Assembly: GCA_003255065.1 (NCBI GenBank)
Contig: QAOA01003736.1
Location: forward strand, 694,226 to 758,225
Reading direction: 5' to 3'
Origin: Cercis canadensis
Lineage: Eukaryota; Streptophyta; Magnoliopsida; Fabales; Fabaceae
Length of the DNA stretch: 64,000 nt
Shown here piece after piece: positions 33,976-46,900 of the stretch. Made by a program: the position numbers and the translations under genes. Every line of letters starts with the position of its first letter. Positions within the stretch are counted from its first letter, which is position 1. Under the pieces are notes generated by a model that was not told the origin of the DNA, did not search any database, and saw only the letters and a program-made list of their open reading frames with translations.

Positions 33976-36900
33976 TCAGCTTTTTTGGTTTCCGATTCTG
34001 CCCTTTTATTTATTATTAATTATTACTATTATTTTCTAGGGAGTGATGCTGCTGCAGCCAGTCTGGGCACGACGACCGGCGTGACAGAAACAATATGCGA
34101 CGCCGTTTGGCCACAGGTAAGCAGCAACGTCTTTGTAAACAAATGGGCTTAAAATCCAGAAAGGCAAAGCCCAAACAATCACCTTGTTAGGAATTGGAAT
34201 TACAAGCAACAGACGAGTCATGAACTCATGATAGTAGGAAAACGTGGAAAGTAGAAGACCAAAAAGAGTAAAAAGAATAAGAGAAAATTTCATTGTATAA
34301 CTAATAACTATGTACCAAAAATAAGGAAAATATTCAATCCATTCACAATTAGTAATTAGATTAATAGTAATTAAAAAGAATATATATGATTTAGTATTTA
34401 CTCCACTTAACAGGATTTTTTTTGGATAAATAACACAATTTTTCGTAATTAACTGATCAAAGTAAATGAGTTAAGTTTATCTTACATCAGTCTTTAAAGA
34501 TATTATATGATATATCACGTAAAAATGGTTTATCTTATCTTAAATTATTTTCGGATACGTTTTTACCTCTGTATAGATATAGTTTAAAAATAATTTATAT
34601 TTGTTAAATTCCTTACTCATTATTAAATTCGGAAATTTTATATTCGAAGGTTTCTTAGATATTTTTTAAATTCGGAGATTAACCAATATGTAAATGACAT
34701 GTGTATAAATTAATTATTTTTAAATTTATTTGAGAAAATAAAATAAATTATATTTATATTTAATAAAATATAAAAATTACATATATTTACCACATCAGTG
34801 TAGTATGACATACTCACATAGTATCATAGAATCTCCCGTTTATATTTATTCTTCTTTTGATAAAGTTATATGCAATTCTATTGCTTTATTAATAAGATTA
34901 AGTACTTATCTCATGCATATTTACATGCTAACTAGCAATATTTTGGAAAAAACCTCTTCGACTTTTGAGTAAATGCAAATCCAAATTTCTTCAAGCATAT
35001 TGATAAAAGGTCACGTATAAAAATCATTTATCTTGTTTTGAACTCAAATCTTGAACAGTACAGAACAGTTTCAACATATGGTACCAAAGCAGAGACGTAT
35101 GAAACACTTAAAAATACCATCTTTCAAACTCTTACTACATGTACTTTGTGGTCCCTGGCTACTGTGAGAATTTAGTGTAAGATGAGTGAAGTTGCTGCTG
35201 AAATAAGCTGTCATGCAAAACCATCCACCTTTTTCAGATGCTTTAAAAAATTCACAACAGCCAAAAGACATAAGCTTCTAAAGGCCACAAACATAAATTA
35301 GTAACATAAACAAGCAGTTTACAGCCACGAGGACAAGATGCAGGTTGTGGCCCAGGGCGGTGGCGGTGGGTCCATGGCGGCACAAACCGCCGTCGGCCAC
35401 CCATGCCAATAGAGGGTCAACAACAATTCAAGGCCAACAAATCAAACCCCAAATAAAAAGAATTTGAAGAAGGAGGAGGATAAATCATAGATGACATGGT
35501 GCCACATAGGCAAATAGGGTGTCCTCAACTAGGCAAGTTTTGGACGTTTTTGCTGTCAATTCATGTGAATTCTAAGTGAGGTGGACCCAAAAGAATCTCA
35601 CAAACACTAGTATCTACCGTGCTTGTGCCAATCAACTTCGCCATCATTCTCATTCATTTTGGCCTCTTTAGGCTTTGGTCATTTATCTGGGCCGGTGCTA
35701 ACCCAAATCCAACTCTTTCTCCCCTTTCATTGGTCATGACGATGCTGATTCATACCCACCATTCAATTTTCTCTTTTTTGGCTAAACCATCCTTTCAAAA
35801 CTGTAATAGTTTTTGTACCAATAACTAGAAGATAAAAGACTAGCTAGTTTTTCCTATTCAATTTTCTTCGTCAATATAGCTACAGAGCTAGGAGAATGTG
35901 ATATAACATAACACAAGATAAGGGAAGCTCATAGCTATCATGGCCGACCCACATGAACTGTATCATCCATGCCTGCATATGCTTTTACTTATTTTGGAAT
36001 GATATACACATAAAGGAAGGGACATGTGAAATTTTCATTCATGTGAACATTTTTTCAATTAAATCGAAATATAATGATGAGTGTGACAAAGATTGAATTA
36101 TAAACCACATAATCCAAAATGATTTTTCTTTTTCTTGGCATTAGATAAAAAAAATGTTTTATTTTATAACTAGAATATTGAAAATTTTTGAGAATTGCAA
36201 ATGTTCTAATATATAAATCTTATAGAAAACAATAGTACTTTATTTTTTTTTTTAATTTTTTACTATGATTTTATATTTAAACATAAAATCTCAATCATGT
36301 TAATGGTTCAAAACAAAAAAAGATGGCTTAAACCAATTATAATTAATTAAGATAAAACAAAAAAATTTGAGTTTTTCCTTCTACATCAAGAAATCGTTAC
36401 AACCCTCTATTCAAAATTTCACCTACCTCAACAATTTAAGCCAAATCCAAGATCTTAATAAATTTTATTTTTCATTAAATAGATAGAGCTAAATTTTTTA
36501 ACTAGAGATATAAAAAAATAAATATTCAAACCTAAATCTCAATCTTTTTAAAATTTTTGAACCAATTACAAGTGTTTGATGCTAAACTTTATATTATCCT
36601 ATATAGACATAATTTGGAATGTTAGTGAAAATTTTGGTTCGAAATGTTAGGATGGTAAAAATGATGATCCAGCAGTTGAAAAGGCTAACCAAGTTGCAAT
36701 AACTTCCGAATCCTGACGTTTGGGCGGCGAAGAATTCCTAGTTTGGTCGGTCTGATAAAGATTGTTTGTTTGTAATTTACGATACTTTATGTGCAAATGC
36801 TCAGCAAATTATTACTAAATGACAACAAATGACACCCAAAAATGAGATCATTTGGTTCATGGAAAACAAAAAGAGGCATGAAGGAGCATTCTACTTATGA

Positions 36901-37790
36901 ATTTTTTTTGACAAACATGTGTTCATTCCGATCTTCAAGAGAATTACATAATAGTCCAAGAGCTTGAATTCCTAACTTCTTACAAACTATCTAAAACCAA
37001 CAGTTTAAATTCCAATTATAAAATTGATATCTCTTCCACTTTGCTACTCATTTAAAGGAAAAAAAGCATTGAGGAAATGATCTAGTAAAGCTTGGAGCAT
37101 GCTTTTCATTAGTAAGATGAATATCTGAAACACCTCAAAGGCGAGTCTCTTTTTCAATGTGACAAAGTCGAGCCCAATAATACATGTCCATGTGTTATAA
37201 AACTCCCACCAATTATATAATTGTTTAAAAATCATCACTATCCCCTTTAATTGCAGGACGAAACCTTTGGACTTATTTCAAAAGCAACCAATTAAACACA
37301 ACATGGTTTTCCAAATTTTCCTCCTCATATAATTACGTATAGCAACTTGAATTCTGTGTAACAGCAAGCTGATTTTAGATCTGATAGGAGATTAATGACT
37401 CACTATCTTACTTCATCAAACTAAGACGAAGACATTTATTCTAAAATTGGAAATTCATAAATATATGGATGTGCTTGTTATATATGTCACTAATCAAACT
37501 GGGCAGGCGACAATTTTGAAAAGTTAGGCAGAGCAGCATTAACATTCAGACAAGTTTATATAACCCCACAAGGCAACCCTGACAAGAAAAAATGTCGAAA
37601 GGCATGCCTGCTTTTCGTTCAATAAATAGAAACTATATTTTTAGTTTCATCACATGTGACTGATCTATCAGTAGGACCGTTGCATTTGTGGCCAACTCAC
37701 TGATTTATTAGCATATTGCAAGTGGTATTTCACTATTTTGTCACTTCTAACCTACTTTGTTAATAATTATTATCCAAGTTAATTTGCTGA
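33976..37790. other. Intergenic DNA between SMR6-like and RBB1-like genes
   Basis: This divergent spacer is mostly AT-rich. I see a GC-rich island at 35337-35407 and no supported gene. Open frames at 33943-34152, 35071-35271, 35619-35828 and 37044-37238 have no recognisable domains. Confidence 0.45.
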
Positions 37791-37792
37791 CA

Positions 37793-37800
37793 TATATATA
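37793..37800 (+). promoter_or_regulatory. Probable TATA box of the RBB1-like gene
   Basis: TATATATA lies about 170 bp upstream of the first coding ATG (37971), which would give a leader of roughly 140 nt. Confidence 0.45.
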
Positions 37801-37970
37801 GCAATGCCTAGATTTAGTCCCACGAGAAGCATTAGCAACAAACTAATACAGAACTGAGCTACCACTCTTAAGCCTTATGATATTATAATTGCAGCAATAC
37901 ATAAAGAGGAAGATAGCTTTTGAGTTTTGCATGTAATTTCACCTTCGATCAACTTGGTGTGGCATGCAAA

Positions 37971-40900
37971 ATGGCAACTGAAGCCAATATTCCAGAAGAT
38001 GCGTCTGATAAGGTAAGTTTTTCTCTTGCTTCATTTTCTGATTCTCGCTGAATTAGCCTATATTATTGCATGTATTTAGTTCAAACATATTAAATATCAC
38101 TGTCAAAAGGATATATCTAGATCACTGAAAACATCAGCAAACAGATCATTCAGGCTCACATATTTGCATCATTATGTGCTACCCAAGATCTTCATGCTCT
38201 GGCTAAACTTGCTTTAGTTCTATATTTTTTGTCATAAGAAATACTTCCATATATGTGTGCAGAAATATTCCAGATTTTCATTATAGTTAGGACTTGTCAC
38301 GATCACATAGAGATATTGCAGTCATCAATAAAATTTCCACTAGTCCAAAACTAAAATGGATAAGAAGGAACTCAAAAGGAAAAACAGTTAATGAATACTT
38401 CTTCCTTAACATGCCACAGATCAGTTTAGTCAAAGATAACAAATGTTTAAATTTCTATGCTCCTCATGATAATTAAGTCCAAGTATAAGGCTAAAAGCAA
38501 TTGATTCCAGTTCTCTCACAAGCTTTAGGTTAGCTTGTAAATATAGTACTTAGAGTGCCACCGGGTAGCAGACTAGTATGTAGAATATGATAATTTCTCA
38601 AGAGATGCATATAGTGGTTTAGTTTTCTAGCAGGATACCAATAAAAGATGATTTTAGTTGTATCTGAAACAACCCTTCAACATATTCATAGACATCTGCC
38701 GAAATTGAAAGAAACCTTCTACAACAAACATAAACAACATGCAAACAACTGTCAAATGCAGGGCACCATCTATATTATTGGGAGACACTATCTTTCCCCA
38801 AGAAGTTATATAACTCAGACATGGCGGTGTTTTTTAGTTTCGATCATGCAGATGAATAAGGAAAAGAATGGTACTATAAGAGATATAACTCTTAAATATA
38901 AAATTTGTGTTGTAGTATATCTTTTAGTGCAGCAAGCTGTGATGATAGCTTTTAAGTTTTAACAATATCAGTTCATTATTCATGAAGCCCATTCACTTTA
39001 GCCTCAAAAAGAAAGATCAACTCAATTATATTTAAAATGGACACAGTGATGTGTTTTTTGGTTTTTGATGCTAGTATGCTTCTGTTCCAAGTTTATTGTA
39101 TTAGAGGAACAGTCAATTTAGACATTTAAAAATTCCAAACTACTATTTGATTGCTAAAGAACATAAGGCTTGGTTCCTCATTATCAGACCTTTAAACTGT
39201 TAGACGTGAAACCATAAAGTACATAGTTTATTAGACCTTTAAAGTTTGAAGTGTTAGACTTGAAAAGAAACAATTATTGCTGCTTTTGCTTTCACTTGGA
39301 TTCTCCTAGGACAGAATTAAGTAAAACATACTTACACACAGTTATGCAACATTTTAAACAGCAGAACACAGGACTGGAAGACAGAGACTTAAAGATAGAG
39401 CAGTTGGACAGCATTTCAAATGAGTGTAGCCGAGAGGGATCTGTTAAACTCAGTTGTGGGTTAAATCAATTCCCTCAAGGTTTTGAATGCTCATCAGAGG
39501 CAGAAAAAGCAGATATTGTTGGTGATCAAACCAAAAATATTATGACCACGAGCACTAGGACTCCAAAGGATATAAGTTCTGCAGAATTATCCTCACCTGA
39601 TAAGGCACCAACAGAAGATATCAGTAAATCAGGACATTGTCAAGCTGATATAATCGTGAATCAAGAACTAACACATAATTGTGAGAATGAAAAGCACCAC
39701 AGCAAGGATATTGAGACAGGAGCTGATAAGAATGAAGTTATCAATGGCATAAATGTAGAAGAGGAGCATGTCCATGAAAAAGCAAATGATGCAGCACAAA
39801 TTTCAAGGCTGGCATGTGCTGAAGAACCAATCCTCAAGGTTCATGAAGAGGAGTCCCTTGATCAGAATCTTCAAGTAGTCAAAAATCAAAATGCATCCAC
39901 TCAAGTCATCTCAGAGATTATGGAAACCGAGATGATATCTTCCCAGAAAAATGAAAACACAAAATCAAAAGGAGAAAAAGATTCTAATTTGGAATGTAAT
40001 GAACAAGCCAGAAGCATATTTGAGGCAAACTTGGGTCCGATCAATGAAGATTTACTTCCTAACCTTGACTGGGCAGCCAAGAGTCTGGGTAACGAAGATG
40101 AAAGAGTGATAGAGTCATGCATCAAAGATGAAGACATAGACAGCAACAATACCAAATATGCTGAAGATGAATATAAAGAAATAACCTTGAAAGCAGGACA
40201 GAACAAGAAAAAAGAGATGCCATCTGCACTGGAGGATGAAAGGAAGGCTCCTCAATCAGTCGTGTCAAGCGATAAGTCAGAACATTGTTACGAGGAACAT
40301 AAACTCATGCATGACAGAACTGAAGATTCTTCCACAGTAAATGTTGCAGAAAGTTCATATAATCATAGTTTTGAAGGGGCTACTTTAAAAACTACCTCAA
40401 AAAATGGGGCAAGTACAGAAGGAGTTGCACTTGAAGCAGGGGAAAGCATGAACGAGGCTTCCTCTAAAGCCTGTCAAGAGGAAAACAAAGACAATGAGTC
40501 AATATGGCAAGAGAAAGATGTTCCTCCAGTTGATGGGAAAGACATAGCAGAGAAATCAGCATGGCTAAACAGAGATGGGGGAGGAGCAAAAGAGGACGAA
40601 TTCAGTCAAATAGGCCTCTCAGAGACCATTGAAAATAGCAAAACCACTCCAGAAAATGATGAAAAGAGCACTGAACAAAATGAACAACAGGACAAACTTG
40701 GAGGGCATGTAGCTCTGATTCCAGAAAACACTGAAATAGTAGCTCCAAGAGAAAATGCTGAAAAGAGCACTGAACAAGTCAGACATCCAATAGAAAAATA
40801 TGAAGAAGAAGAAGAAGAGAAGGATGAACCAACTTCTATAATTGATAGTGGGGAAACATTATTTCCTACAGAAAAGGTAAGAATATTGCATTGCATTGGA

Positions 40901-43900
40901 TTAAATAATTTGGATATTTTTCAGATTCTGTATTAGAGAACTTGATTTAGACAAATTTTTAATACTGATCTCATTCTTGTAATTGATAAAGTGATTTCCT
41001 TAAAATGCCAACCCGAGTTGATAACCTATCATTTTTGCAGAGTCACCTACTAGTTGAGTCAATCACAAAGAACGAAAGTGCAGAACTGAAAATTCCACAA
41101 AAGAATGCGAGTGATGTAGATTCTAAATATCTATTGGTTGAGAAAACAGAGCAAGCAGAAAGTGTTGAGACTGGTAAAGTCTCCAAAACTGAACAAACCT
41201 GTGCTGAAAATGAAAATCAAGCTGAAGATCAGTCTGAAGAAGAAAGTAAGGGTACTGAACTTGACAAGGTTCCGAAAGCACACACTGATGAGAAAGTAGA
41301 GATCGTGGATGGTGGGAAAAGCATACCAAAAGAAGCTAAAGAGGAAGAAGCAGCTAATGATATGCAGCTACATAAAACAGCAACTGAAAGTGAGTATGTT
41401 TTAAAAATTCAGCAATTGGATTTTATTTACGTCCCAGAAGCAATTACAGCAACCTCAAGTTTCAATAATAATAATAAAAAATAAATAAAAATCTGATATG
41501 ATTTTTTATATCCCTTGAAACAATCATCTTTTACCCTCATCAACACCTTGGCGTGGCACTAAAATTTTAGAACTTCTGAATAAAAGGAACTTCTTTAGCT
41601 CCTACGCGTGTCTGAATGATAGCATTCAAACATCTAACACATAATCACAGGTGTACTGGAAAATGAAGCCACATCAAGATTATCCAGCACAGAATTTATC
41701 AGAGATGAGGCAATTGAGCAAGGCTTTCAGGAAGAAAGTATTAAGGATGCTGAATCAACCTTGGCAACTGACAATGAGAGTCCCAGACAAGAAAGTATTA
41801 AGGATGTTGAAAGAAATACAAAAGTTGATGAGGTTTGGTGGTCTGCAGTAAAATACACTAGCAAATATATAGATAGCTGCATGCATTTTCACACTTGCAC
41901 AACTTCCTTATGTATCCATCCAAACATAGAATGACACAATCATACATTTATTTTCTCCATATGCATTCTGAAATTTTGGTACTGAAACTGCAACTGTCAA
42001 ACAGGCATTTGATGAACCTAGCACAGGCAGAGAAAATACTTCAGATGTGACCTCTGAAGGAAGCAGTGCAGAAGCTTCTGGAGTCCCTAAAAATACTACC
42101 TGCATGGCAGTGGTAGATGATTCAAAGAAAAACGAGGCAGAAATTCAAGAGGTGATCAGATGTTTAAATCTTCAAAACCATACTTCATTTTGGTAACTTA
42201 CATGATAAGTCTGTAAACCAGGATAAGTAAATGACAAGCTGCAGGACCTAAAAACCCCCAACTGATACATCTAGGGCAATTACATAATAGAATAATTCAT
42301 AGATTACACCAAACGAGCAGCATAAATGAGAAGGAAAATGAATTCAGTTGTACACTAAGGTAATTACGCATGTTCATTAAGTAGGACCTCATGTTATTTT
42401 ATCTGTTGTACAGGTGCCTGTGACTACTTTTGCAAGTCAAGCAACCAGTGAAAGGACTACAAAGGTACGAGATAGTGTGAGAACGACCCTGAAGAATTGA
42501 CGAAGAAAACTTCAATTTTAAAACAACTTCAAATCATTTGTAAAGAACACATCTTGGTGCTCTTTTCCAAGTAACAATTATTCTCTTTCTCACTCTTTCT
42601 TGTTCCCCTTTCAAAAAAATAAAGGTAGGTGAGCAATCAAATGCAGAAAATTCAGTTTCAAAATCACAAAAGAAAGAGAACATTGCCAGGACATTGTCTT
42701 CTGCATCTGGGATGGAAACAGGAAAGGAGTACCCAGAAGAAGATTTAAATGAGGAAACAAGGATGAAAGAAGAGGTTGGATCATATGTGATATCCGATTT
42801 AGTTTCCTAAATTTCCACTTTATGCCTTTCTCGGTTGTAACTTTCTAGTTTGCTTGCTAAACAGGTTCACGTCATGATAACAGAAACCAAGGAACAGATT
42901 GAGGCAGCATATTCAACAGAGAGAAAAATATCTAGTACTTCAGATGATTTCTTGGAGCCCAAAGAGAACCATGGTGATTTGACTACTGAGGAAAACAAAA
43001 ATAACCTTGTTGAAAACTCTCCATCTATATCAGGAGTGTTTGAGAAAGATGACTGCAGTACTAATGATTCTGAAACTGACTTTCTCAAAGTTGCGAGCGA
43101 AGGGAACACAGCCATGAAGGAGGTCAAACCAGTAAATGAAGAGTGGCTTGAAACCTCTGATGCTGCCCCTGAGAACAGGAATATAGAAACTATAGAAACA
43201 AAAGCAAATAGCTTGGATAATGTCAATATTGATGAAAAACAAGAGGAAGAAACGATATCAGAAGAGAACAGAAACATGAAGGCTGCAGATGTGGCAGATA
43301 AAGGTGGACAACAAATATCTCATGACATAAAAGACAAAGCACTAATCACAAGAATCGACCATGAAAAAGAAGTGACAATTAGTACACCAGAGAAGACCCC
43401 AGCTAGAGATGATACCTTATATGTTGACTCAGAGACATCTTTCATTGTGCACTCAAATTCTATGTTGGGGTCTTCAGATAATGAGCATGAAAATGCAGAT
43501 GAAGGAATTCAAAAGCATCCGGATGAAGATCTGGTGACGTTGAAAACTGAAAATAATATCTCAGGTAGAGAAGAAACAGAACAATGGAAGGGAGAACAAT
43601 TCAGTAGTTTGGCAGATGAAAATGACGCTTCCAAATTGGAAATTGTCAAAGATGAGAAGTCAATTGTTGATGTATCAAAGAATATTAACAATGTCTCATG
43701 CAATGAAAAAGCTGAACTGGAAGATGAGGAGGTTGCCGAAAAAGCTGAAGCTAATTCAGCAGTTGTTGGAGTGGAGAGAGAAGCAGCTGAACTGACCAAA
43801 GCAGGAAGTTCCACCACCGAAGAAGAGCCTGCTGACACAAAAAATGCTGAACTAGCAGATAAAAATGCAGCTTTTAAATTGGAAATTGTCAAAGAAGAGA

Positions 43901-46900
43901 AATCAACTGTTGAAGTGCTAAAGCATATTGAAGATGTCTCATCCTGTTCCTTGGACAATGAAAAAGCTGAACTGCAAGATGAGGAGCTTTTTGAAAAATA
44001 TGAAGCTAATTCATCAGTTAGTGTAGAAAGAAAAGCAGCTGAACTGAAAGCAGGTAGTTCCATCACTGATGAAGAGCCTGCTGACACCAAAGATGATGAA
44101 CTAGGAGATGAAAATGAAGCTTCTCAATTGGAAATTGTCGAAGATGAATCAACTGTTGAAGTGCCAAAGAATATTGAAGATGTCTCATGCATGGACAATG
44201 AAAAAGCTGAACTGGAAGATGAGGAGGTTGTCGAAAAAGTTGAAGCTAATTCAGCAGTTGTTGGAGTAGAGAGAGAAGCAGCTGAACTGACCAAAGCAGG
44301 AAGTTCCACCACCGAAGAAGAGCCTGCTGACACAAAAAATGCTGAACTAGTAGATAAAAATGCAGCTTTTAAATTAGAAATTGTCAAAGAAGAGAAGTCA
44401 ACTGTTGAAGTGTTAAAGCATATTGAAGATGTCTCATCCCGTTCCTTGGACAATGAAAAAGTTGAACTGGAAGATGAGGAGCTTGTTGAAAAATATGAAG
44501 CTAATTCATCAGTTGGTGCAGAAAGAGAAGCAGCTGAACTCAATGCAGGAAGTTCCATCACTGAAGAAGAGCCTGTTGACACCAAAGATGATGAACTAGA
44601 AGATGAAAATGAAGCTTCTCAATTGGAAATTGTCGAAGATGAGTCAACTGTTGAAGTGCCAAAGCATATTGAAGATGTCTCATGCATGGACAATGAAAAA
44701 ACTGACATGGAAGATGAGGAGCTTGTGGAAAAAGTTGAAGGTAATTCAGCAGTTGCTGTAGTAGAGAGAGAAGCAACTGAACTGGATGCAGTAAGTTCCA
44801 GCACTGAAGAAGAGCCTGCTAACACCAAAAATGATGAACTTCTAATTGAAAAGGTAGATAAAATAATAACAATACCATATAAGATAATTCCTTTTTAAAT
44901 TCGTAACAACAATTTTTTAAACTTGATGCACCATGCTGACTTTGAATGACCTGCAGGCGGACAGAACATATGAGAATATTCCTTGCGAATCAGATCATAA
45001 TGTGGAAAGTCCTGAGAAAATTCTTGATATGTCACTACAGAAAAAGGAGGAAAGTTTATTGGGAGAACATGACAACTCAACTCAAGAAGGAGCTTCAATT
45101 GATGACCAACATGAACATGCATATTCTGCCAGTGTTATGGAAGACAATGGTGAGAAAAGTGGTCTAGTCAAGGGCAAAGACCAGGATGCAAAGATAACAC
45201 TGCAATGTGGGGAATATCTGAAGCAGACACTGCTGAATGATGGAAGAGAAAAACTTGAAGAAATTTCAGATATATTCTCTGAAGGAAGCAAGGAAGATGC
45301 GTCCAGAGAATACACTGAAAATACTAGCACAATAAGGGAGCCAACCACTATCAGACTTGAAAAAATTTCACACAAGGAAAACGTAGAAGAAAAGGTGAAC
45401 GCTGTAGATGATACAAAGGAAAATGAGGCAGAAAATCCAGAGGTAATCAGATGTTTAAATATCCAAAATCTCCTTTTATTTTTGGTAACTGAAATGATAA
45501 GTCTGTAATGCATGATTAGCCACATGACCTAAAAACTAGCAGCTGATGCATCTAGGATAATTACACAATTGAAAAGTTCAGGAATTACATCAATCATGTG
45601 CAGCACATATGAGAAGTTTCATCAGATTTATATTTTAATATTATGTACTTCTATTTCACATTGTTCACGAGATCAGATATAAAGAACTTACATCTGAATT
45701 ATTCTGGGCACCTAATGCTAATAGTTTGTGGAAAAAACATAATTCTAATCATATGAAAGGACAATGAATTCAGTAGTACTATAAAGTTATCATGCATATT
45801 CATTACATTTCATTAGAATCATATAGACCATTTTTTCAAGTGCCTTTTGATCAAACATAAAACATTTTGGATTTGAGGAATGTTTTCTACTGATTTACTT
45901 CTCCGTCAGAAATAGGATCTCATGATTCTTTACCTGTCGTACAGGTGCTCGTGACTGATGGTGCAAGTCAAGCAACCAGTGAAAAGATTATAAAGGTATG
46001 TGATAGTGTTAAGACATCCCTAAAGATTTGACAATGAAAGCTTTAATTTCAAAAATACTTTGCAAGCTTGAGAGATGAATTTATCCTGTGCTCTTCTCAA
46101 AGTAACAAGATTACTTTCTCTGTTATCCTCCCCCCCCCCAAAAAAAAAAAAGGCATGTGAATCATCAAATTCAGAAACTTCAGTTTTGAAATCGCAAGAA
46201 GAAATAGAGAACCCTGTTGGGACATTGTCTTCTGCATCAGTTGGAAAGGAAAAAGGAAAGGAGTACCCAAATGATGATAAAAATGAAGATACAAAGATAA
46301 TGGAAGAGGTCGGTTCATACATTATATCTGAATTAGTTTCCTAAATATCCACTTTTGTGCCTTTCTTGGTTGCAAGTTTCTAATTTGCTTGCTAAACAGG
46401 TTCAAGTCACAAATTCAGAGTCCAAAGAAGAGATTGAGGAAACATATGTAATATACAGAGAAATATCCAACACATTACATGATTCCTCAGAGCCCAAAGA
46501 TGACCATGGTGCTTTATCTACGGAGGAAAACAAAATTAAACTTGTTAAAAACTCTTCAGAGACATCTTCCATTGAGCACTCTAAAGGTGCTTCTACATTG
46601 GGGTCTTCAGAAAATGAGAAGGAAAATGCCGATGAAGGAATTCAAAAGCATAAGGATGAACATGAGGCTCTGCCTTCTGAATTGAAAACTGAAACTAATA
46701 TATCGGATGCAGAAGAAATAGAACAAAACACTCCGTTAGCAGATGAAAATGAAGCTTCCAAATTGGAAATTGTCAAAGATGAGAAGTCAACTGTTCAAGT
46801 ATCAAAGCATATAGAAGATGTCTCGTGCATGGACGTTGAAAAGGCTAAACTGAAAGATGAGGAGCTTGTTGAAAAATCTGAAGGTAATTCAGCAATTGTT

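Noticed and set aside
37044..37238. 64-codon minus-strand frame rich in Leu/Phe
   Set aside because: It is short, without a recognisable domain or gene context, so it cannot be supported as a gene or as a named transposon relic.
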